Assembly: GCF_016801865.2 (NCBI RefSeq)
Contig: NC_068938.1
Span: forward strand, 47,327,808-47,391,807
Direction of reading: 5' to 3'
DNA: 64,000 bases
DNA from: Culex pipiens pallens
Lineage: Eukaryota; Arthropoda; Insecta; Diptera; Culicidae
Each line of letters begins with the position of its first letter. Position 1 is the first letter of the stretch. The position numbers and the translations under genes are program-made. The notes beneath the pieces are model-generated. The model was not told the DNA's origin. It ran no database searches and saw only the letters and a list, made by a program, of their open reading frames with translations. Positions 56,239-64,000 of this stretch are shown here, piece after piece.

Positions 56239-56769
56239 TAGGGAGCGGCCGTGGCTTATTGGTCACGGTGTTCGCTTTGTAAGCGAATGGTCCTGGGTTC
56301 GAATCCCATCTGCTCCCAACGAGAAAGTATAGGAAATATAAATCTTGAAACTCTGAACATGAGCGAAAAATCAAAGTCGCTCGAGTCGGGGTAAGCAAAA
56401 ATGCTAACCACTATGCCTTCGCGACTTGGTGAGCTATGACTGGAATTAGGAATACTGTTAACTATCAACTATATACGCGCTGGGTCCTTGTCCATTTGAC
56501 AAGGGTTCGGAAGTTCTAAATAACGTTTGAATCCGATTGGTCCAAACGTTCTTCAGGGCGGGGCTTGTCGATAAAACTGATGTACCTCGCGCTCGGCTAG
56601 CCAGCGTAGAAATGGGTCACCGAAGCTCGGCAGAGCTAATACCTTCCAAATGCCTATGTGAGTTTTTGCATGTATAGAATGGAGATCTAAAAATACATGG
56701 AAACAACTCAATTTGTAAGAAGCGACCGCGTGGTCTCGTTTGGTTGGTTGCACACACACACACACACAC
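56239..56769 (+). mobile_element. tRNA-derived SINE, copy B, 23-bp duplication, (CA)n tail
   Basis: A perfect 22-23-bp repeat (AGCTATGAGCTTAAAAAG...) lies at 56216-56238 and 56770-56792. The tRNA-like head at 56241-56318 has A box TGGCTTATTGG, loop CTTTGTAAG and B box GGTTCGAATCC. The tail is a CA run ending at 56769. It matches copy A (23894-24450) in inverse orientation along its length; its inner opposite-facing tRNA-like unit has lost part of the B-box region. Confidence 0.92.
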
Positions 56770-56929
56770 AAGCTATGAGCTTAAAAAGAGGGCGATGAAA
56801 GCTAAAATGATCTCAGTTAACAAGTAAGCATGACTTGAAATTGGTTTTATTCGTGATGAACGCACAAGTTCTACCGTACCAACAATGTTGCTGGAACTAA
56901 CTTTTTAAATCAAATTCATCAGTTTTTAT

Positions 56930-58000
56930 TGCCTTCAGTGATTCCTGTCCAGTACAAAATCCAATCGCTTTTCCGCAGCTTTACCTCCATCACTATTTAT
57001 CTGCGTCAACCGGTCCTCCCGGTCCTCTGCGGGTCAGCCACAGGAAGTGGTGCCAAGCATGATCAGCAAAAGGGGAGAAAAAAAATGGCGCGCAACATAA
57101 ATAGAAATATATGTGGCTGCTCGTGTACCTATCGCACAAACATTGCATCCTGCGCTGATGCCCATCATCATCAATAAGGGGAGGGGGATGGGGTTTAAGG
57201 GAAAAGCGAAAGGAGTGGAGGGGCTAATTGCACCCGCGGGAGGATGCTTGATGGCGTCTGGACGGCATCTCGGATGGCGTCGTCGGCGGAGAAAACTGGC
57301 TTTTATCGGTAACCTGACCCATTGCTAGGGCTCTTTCACTCGACTTTAACCTTTGTTAGTACAAGGAGTTAGTGTGGAAATATTTTTTTTTTGCCGTTGA
57401 AGAAATATTTAAAACAAATCTAGAGATCATTGAAATAAAAAATTTTTTGGCAGCCAAAAAATCGTTTTTTTTTCTTCAATATGAGCCCACAACGTAAAAT
57501 AATAACACCTCAAGGGTTAAAATGCGCGTGCCCCACCGGTGGTGCACCTCGAGAAAATTTCATATCGTGTTTTTCATCTCGTCGCAGGGCATTTAACTGC
57601 ACTGACCTGCATATTTGTGCCTCACTTCGTGGCCGGTTTTCCCCCTCCCCCACCCGTCTTGAGAAGCTGCGTATACCGACGTCGTCATGGACGCCGCCTA
57701 ATGGCCGTGGCCATGAAGATTAAAGTATTGGCAACCAGACTAACCCGAAGACAAAAAGGGGGGAGCTATGAGGAGGACGGAAAAGTGTGTAATTTTTCAT
57801 ATCGAAGCGAACGCGTTTGACCCCTTTGATGGGTTCCTGGAGGAGAGAAGAAAAAAAAACAACCAGGGATTGACGACGTTGGGTTTAAGCTAGGAGGGGC
57901 GGGAAAATGGATCGCTAAACGTCTTGGAGTTTTGCGGTCGTAAATCAAGTTTTGTAGGAACGCTTTTCAGCCAGTGCAAGTGAGTGGAAAAGAAAAACTT
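56930..58000. other. GC-richer stretch without a supported gene
   Basis: Short open frames on the + strand (56929-57328 and 57481-57820) lack known domains. A possible acceptor TGCCTTCAG lies at 56930-56938 but no matching donor-framed exon was found. Confidence 0.3.
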
Positions 58001-58557
58001 TATGTCCCGGTAATTACCGTGGAATGGGCTTTGGGACCTCAGCAAAGCGTTGACGTTGGCTAACCCTTGGCATTTTCGAGTGGAGGAATCACTGAAAGCG
58101 ATTAAAAACTGGAAAAAAAAGTTTTAATTGTATTTATTTTGGTTTAATTGTGATTTTAATATGGGTCAATTCACCTCAACTACACACAAAAAAATACAAA
58201 CTCAAAATCGACTTCTTCTGTTTTTGTTTACATGTTTTTATATAAAAAGGATCAAAACGAAACATTCGAGTTGTTTGCCCAACAAAGGAGAAATAATTTG
58301 GATAAATCATTATAATTCTCATAGAGAATTTCTAAAAATTCAGTAAACCTGTTATTATAATATAAATAAAAAAGTGTTTTGAACTTAACAATTTATACCG
58401 TATAATTTTATGCCTTAAGATATTTCTAATTATGAGCAATTCCAGCTCAAATCAGGAATTTGTCCGGTACTTTTGTACCCGACCCTCTCCGATTTCAATG
58501 AAACTTTTAAGGCCTGTTATCCTAGGCCTATATAAGCCATTTTTGTGTATATGGAGC

Positions 58558-59803
58558 CAATTGTACTCGAAAATGACATTTGAGAAGGGCGTAAGTAATT
58601 TAAATATTTTTGTATTTTGTAATTTGAAAACTTGTAGGAAATTGGCCGGGCTTTCTGAAAAAATACACTGAAAGAAAAATACACGCCACTTCCATGAGAT
58701 TTTTCAATTTTTAAGTTTAAAAGTTAAATTTAAAGGTGATGTCACGATTTTTTTTCATTCAAAATTTTTGAGGAAATAGCCTAAAATGTAACAAAAAGAC
58801 TCACGAAAAGTGCAGGATTGTATGTCTCTCCTAGAAAAATAAAAAAATAATTTTCTAAAACTGTTTTTTTTTGAAAAGTGGTCTAAACGTCAATTGTACT
58901 CGAAAATGACATTTGAGAAGGGCGTAAGTAATTTAAATATTTTTGTATTTTGTAATTTGAAAACTTGTAGGAAATTGGCCGGGCTTTCTGAAAAAAAATA
59001 CACTGAAAGAAAAATACACGCCACTTCCATGAGATTTTTCAATTTTTAAGTTTAAAAATTAAATTTAAAGGTGATGTCACGATTTTTTTTCATTCAAAAT
59101 TTTTGAGGAAATACCCTAAAATGTAAAAAAAAAGACTCACGAAAAGTGCAGGATGGTATGTCTCTCCTAGAAAAATAAAAAAATAATTTACTAAAACTGT
59201 TTTTTTTGAAAAGTGGTCTAAACGTCAAAATTTTCAGAAACCGATAGTGGGAATTGATTCCCCAGACAATTTTACATGTATGTATAAAAGTCTCCATTTT
59301 GACAAACTTTTGGGAAATCGAACGAGCTTTCCGGTAAAAATATTTTAGAGACTGAAAAATCAAGTCTATCATATAGAAATCGCGAAAAACAACCAAAAAT
59401 CCCGTTTCTTCAACATTTTTATGTTTAAAACCGCTGTATCTTTCCAAGGATTTGACATAGGACAATGGTCAATATGGAGACTTTTATGTAAAAAGAATCG
59501 ATTCCTACTATCGGTTTCTGAAAATTTTAACGTTTAGACCACTTTTCAAAAAAACAGTTTTAGTTAATGATTTTTTTTATTTTTTTAGGAGAGACATACC
59601 ATCTTGCACTTTTCGTGAGTCTTTTAGTTACATCTTAGGCTATTTCCTCTAAAATTTTGAACGAAAAAAAATCGTGACATCACCTTCAAATTTAACTTTT
59701 AAACTTAAAAATTTCAATTTTCAAATCTCATGGAAGTGGCGTGTATTTTTCTTTCAGTGTATTTTTTTTTTTTCAGAAAGCCCGTCCAATTTCCTACAAG
59801 TTT
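58558..59803. mobile_element. Foldback with a duplicated left arm
   Basis: The 333-bp unit 58558-58890 is repeated almost exactly at 58891-59222 (each starts CAATTGTACTCGAAAATGAC). The same sequence returns inverted at about 59528-59803. The middle, 59223-59530, is itself a palindrome with AAACCGATAGTGGGAA against TTCCTACTATCGGTTT. The outer ends may extend further. Confidence 0.8.
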
Positions 59804-59984
59804 GTCTTTGACCACTTTTTCATACGATGCAACGGCTTTGAGTTACAGTAATTTTCAAATTACAAAACATATAACTCCTGAAGAAGCTTTGAAAAGAATT
59901 TTATCCTACCGCGGTCCAAACTGCTATGCTGTAGCTATCTTGAAGAGCTCTTGTAGAACTCCTAAAAAAAGGTTACTTGGGTGA

Positions 59985-62422
59985 TTTAGAGTCTTCAACG
60001 AAATTGTAGAACGTTAAATTTTACACCTGAAATTCACACTAAACCAAGTTTTTACAGATTTTGGCAACACATCAAAATACGACAAAAATCTTTAAAAAAA
60101 GTTTTCCCATTTTTGGTACAAGTTAACATAAAATCTCACATTTGTTCATGTATTTTTTTTTATTTTTTTATAACTCTCCGCTTGAAAAGAAAATCCTTAG
60201 ATTTTTTATTTAATATTTCAGAAAACTTACAAGTTAAGGGTTACTCATATTCTCCCATGCTGGATGCTGCCACCACAACTTGAGACTGTTTCACTGATAA
60301 CTATTGGTTATTATTATAGGTTTGTTGAAAGCAGCAATAATAAAAAAAAATATGCCTCACTTTTAAATGGGTTAAAAAAGATATGGACGCACCCGGCGTC
60401 GTAAAGCCACAGGTCGGTTAAAACCTGCGTGCAACTTTGTCTATATAGTTACGGCCAGGTGATGGTCCAGTGGTCAGTGATTAGGCCACCTCCAGCCGGC
60501 CACGAGCGCCATTCCGCACCGGAAGTGGGTGAGGTTTGTTATGGTTTGGTTTTGCATCTTGAGAGCTGGTCGAGCTAGCCTCAGTGCACTGGATTTGAGT
60601 GTGCTAATTGTGAGCTTTCTGGACGTGGTCTGGCAATTTATGAGCGTGGTAAATTGCATTTTTTTTTCAGAAACAAGGTCATTTCCTGTTTTAGTAGTTG
60701 ATAGTACGGATGATAGCTTAGAAACAGAAAAAAAAGTTTATTTCAAGCTGAGTTGTTTAGAAACTCAAGACAAGAATCAACATCGCCAAGCTTTTCCACC
60801 CAGTCTACATTGCGTGCCAAACGAGAGCTCAACTCAGACAAAAATACAGTTATTAGCTTATCCGTTGCAGTCATCTGCATCAGAGTGCAGAACCTGCAAC
60901 TTCCAGCTGTGATTTTCCCTACTTATTCCAATCTCTACGACACAATTCCAGCATCGTCGAACGACGCTTTGAAGCTACGAGTAGATGTTCTACATTGCTT
61001 TTGGAAAGTAATGTTTGAAAATGTAAACATGAATAACATAAAGGAATCTAAAAGAACATCAAAAATCTCATGAAATAACATCAAATAAAAAAAATATTGC
61101 AAACTGAACAAACTATTTTTGCCTCGGGAAATAACAAAACTTGCTCTTAGTACGAATCAGGTTCAAAACACATTCTGACCTGTTGGACGATGAATGAAGG
61201 GAAATGCATCAAACCAGATTACCACAAATCAATCCTGATCAGTTGTCCAAAGCAAAACATGCAAAAAATAACAATGTTCACAGTAAAAGTATTTTTTTAA
61301 TTTCTTAAATTTTTTTCGATTAGATTTTTTATGAAAATTGTAAACAAAACAAAAATAATGCTTTTTTAACAATGCTTCATCCTACTCTCCCGAACAACCT
61401 CGAAAGCCTCACAATTTCCAAAGTCAAGATCAAGTTTTCTTTCCCTCCCTCGGTTGGGACTCCAAGTCTATAGCTTGGCTGAGCGATTGACCGCAAACCG
61501 AGCGCGCGAGTGAATTTCTCCTCAGAAGTCGAACTTGGTGCACTTGTTGTTCTTTCTTTCGAGCTTCAAGTCAGCGACGATCAGCCTCCGGCCACAAAGA
61601 TTCTTATCGCAAGTTCATTCGCTCGGCCTTTTGTCTTTAGTTTTTCTTTCACCTCTGTGCAGTGGGAGAAAATGCAGGGAATCTGATCGGGGTTGAGTTC
61701 TTTAGTTTTGTAAACAATTTCGTGTTTTAGAAAACTATTTTTAATTAGTTTTTTTTTATAAAATAAATGAACTTTAAACCAAAAAAACATCATCATAATA
61801 TCAAAAAATAACTATCTATTCATCTATTTTTAATGTTGCTAAAACACAAGCTAAAACATCAACTTTGAGGTAGAATGTTTTAAATTTTTCAAAAATACGT
61901 AGTTTTGTGAAAAACTGTTGTATTTAATTAAAATTACAATTTCTTTCCAGATCTTTGAAATTTTTTTGATCTCTTGTTATTTAAATGGCTGATTTAGGTT
62001 ATTTTTCAAAAACGGGTACGTAGTTTTGTGAAAGTTTTGAGTGTTCAATAAACGCATAATATGAACATTTTGACTGTTCATAAAAAATGTTATTATTTTT
62101 TTATTTCATGAAAAAGTTCTAGATCATTCAATTGCTGTATAAGCATACAATCCATAATAATTTTATTTTTATAAGTATATTAAATAAATTATAAATTATT
62201 ATGAAATTTTCGATCAGATTGCAAAAAAAGTGTATTATTAGTAAAATACGTTGTTTTGTGAATGTTTTGAGTTTTCAAATACTACTGTGAGTACCGAATT
62301 ATATGAATATCCAATCATTTGAAACCCAAAATTTTGAATTGGTATTTTTTCAGAATATGCGCAAAATGAGAAAATGTTGAGTACTTATAAAAATGCTGTT
62401 ATTTATGAGTTCTAGAACATTT
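59985..62422. other. Intergenic sequence, partly GC-richer, no supported gene
   Basis: An open frame of 127 codons at 60529-60912 and others nearby are not recognised. Positions 60440-60510 hold an A-box-like GATGGTCCAGTGGTCAGTGA that might be SINE debris. 61380-61620 is GC-richer. Nothing further could be assigned. Confidence 0.3.
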
Positions 62423-63195
62423 TGCCTTCCTCACTGAGGTAAGGCGATAATCCTGCTCTAAAAATGAACTTTTTATTAAAAGCTCAAAGACCCACCTTCA
62501 TGCATACATATCGACTCAGAATCGAAAACTGAACAAATGTCTGTGTGCATGTGTGTGTGTATGTGTGTGTGTATGTGTGAGTGTATGTGTGAGTGCATGT
62601 ATGTGTGTATGTGTGTGTGTATGTATGTATGTGACCAACAAACTAGCTCATGTTTCTCGGCACTGGCTGAACCGATTTGACCCGAACTTGTTGCATTCGA
62701 CTTGGTTTCGGGTCCCATAGATCGAGTTTTATACAGATTGAAGTTTCGATAAGTAGTTCAAAAGTTATGTATAAAAATGTGTTTTCACATATATCCGGAT
62801 CTCACTTAAATGTATGTAAACTATGTCCGGATCCACCATCCGACCCATCGTTGGATAGGTTATCGAAAGACCTTTCCAACGAGTCCAAAACATTGAAGAT
62901 CTGACAACCCTGTCTCAAGATATGGTCACTTAAGTGATATTTATGTACTTTTCGTAGCCGGATCTCACTTAAAAGTATGTAAACTATATCCGAATCCACC
63001 ATCCGACCCATCGTTGGTTAGGTTATCAAAAGACCTTTCCAACGAGTCCCAAACATTGAAGATATGGCAACCCTGTCTCGAGATATGGTCACTTAAGTGA
63101 CATTTTTGTACTTTTTTATTCCGGATCTAAAAAATAGATGAAATTTGTGTACAACCCCATCAAATCATCCATTGTTGGTAATGAGTGAGGAAGGC
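62423..63195 (+). mobile_element. Culicine GAGGAAGG repeat, fullest copy, with tandem units and TG microsatellite
   Basis: Begins GCCTTCCTCACTGAGGTAAG and ends AGTGAGGAAGGC, short inverted ends. After the left end come AATCCTGCTCTAAAAATGAA and ATACATATCGACTCAGAATC, then a TG-rich microsatellite (62540-62633), then two units of about 170 bp (from about 62790 and 62965) each with CATCCGACCCATCGTTGG and CCAACGAGTCC. Partial copies are at 19591-20205, 40085-40320, 45733 onward and 48003. I recall this as abundant in Culex. Confidence 0.8.
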
Positions 63196-64000
63196 TCCAA
63201 CCACATAGGTGGATTAAGTTAGTTTTTTTATATATATATGAATAATAATTCAAGTTGGCTTTGTTTTCAGAAATACGTAGTTTTGTGGAATTTTGAGCAT
63301 ATTTCCAAAAATACTTAGTCTATCGATGTGCATTAGAGATTTCTTATTATTTAGTACCCAAGTTACAAAAACATCAAATTTTAATACTTATTCAAAAATA
63401 CTTAGTTAGGGTGAAAGTTTGCAGTATTTTTAAAATAAAATAGACTGCTTTCACTTTGTATAAAACATTTTCCAATCATTTGTTATTTTCTTTTTCAAAA
63501 ATGCGCAGAAATTGATGATTTCGAGTATTTTTGAAAAATACTTTCATTTTGGAATCCTATGATTCTATTTTAAAAAATAAATGCAAATTACAAATAATAA
63601 TGAATTGTTTTTAAACAAGCAGTTTTGTGAAAGTCTTGAATTTTAAATAAAACTGTGAAACGACTGAGAAATTTCCTGTCATTGATACCCATAGATGGTA
63701 GAAAATAATAAGAAGAGGAATTTCAAAATTTCTTTAAGGGTTAGCAGGGTAATTGGCTAGGCTAAATTCTAGTTAAATGGTTTCAAAAATTTCGTGAACC
63801 TGAAGTTTTGTAAACTTTATTTTGTTAACTTCAAATATTAGATCAAAATGGCCTAAAAGTGACAAACTTAATTTTTTTTCACTTTATTTTTGTAAATACA
63901 TAAAATTGACTCTAAGACAAGTCAAAAACTCAAATATGAGCGTTTTAGGTTGAAATTTGATATTTAAAAGGCTGGTGCGCACCTTTGCCCCGTACTACTC
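63196..64000. other. A/T-rich intergenic sequence, nothing assigned
   Basis: Many TACGTAGTTTTGTGAA-like motifs recur between about 61895 and 63640, suggesting an old tandem or dispersed repeat, but ends were not resolved. Confidence 0.4.

Noticed and set aside
62540..62633. Coding potential of the histidine/threonine-like frame on the minus strand
   Set aside because: It is a translation of a TG microsatellite inside a dispersed repeat.

Overview
This looks like one window of a mosquito nuclear genome, most probably Culex. The reasons are a multi-exon insect gene with large introns, low gene density, A/T-rich non-coding DNA, and a dense mix of short inverted-repeat transposons, tRNA-derived SINEs and a GAGGAAGG-bounded repeat that I associate with culicine mosquitoes. 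No prokaryotic or organellar features were seen.

One protein-coding gene can be supported. It lies on the + strand, with coding exons at 16524-16797, 22129-22308, 34062-34514, 41947-42124, 42217-42364, 42421-42570 and 42631-42927. The exons join in frame through consensus splice sites to give 559 residues: a basic N-terminus with one hydrophobic (signal-anchor-like) segment, a six-cysteine CLIP-type knot, a Ser/Pro/Gly/Tyr-rich linker, and a complete trypsin-like protease domain (His358, Asp408, Ser507, with Asp501 in the specificity pocket). The wording of the knot and protease domain matches what I remember of Drosophila filzig (CG8213). Introns 1-3 are 5.3, 11.8 and 7.4 kb, and introns 4-6 are 56-92 bp.

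The rest is non-coding and mostly mobile DNA. Working from flanking duplications and terminal inverted repeats I can define: five hAT-type elements with 8-bp target duplications (17791-18602, 20642-21158, 29105-30764, 45394-45724, 53040-53241); TA-flanked elements including pogo-like ones (753-1170, 5240-5454, 19875-20093, 55315-55733, and probably 27799-28038); two Harbinger-type MITEs with TTA/TAA duplications (38018-38181, 38291-38441); three palindromic elements with 4-bp A/T duplications (25017-26366, 37645-38758, 50627-54756); a 2.16-kb MULE-like foldback with a 10-bp duplication and a coding-looking interior (34789-36947); and several tRNA-derived SINEs, some with long perfect duplications (23894-24450, 30874-31114, 50981-51191, 51709-52026, 56239-56769).

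A 1.6-kb satellite upstream of the gene (13621-15236) switches from an 8-bp to a 7-bp unit. The most complex locus, 50627-54756, is a foldback element into which other elements have inserted, so that several layers of transposition can be put in order. GC-richer stretches around 3.4-4.1, 9.0-10.6, 26.4-27.5, 49.1-49.9, 56.9-58.0 and 60.4-61.6 kb have no gene that I can support.
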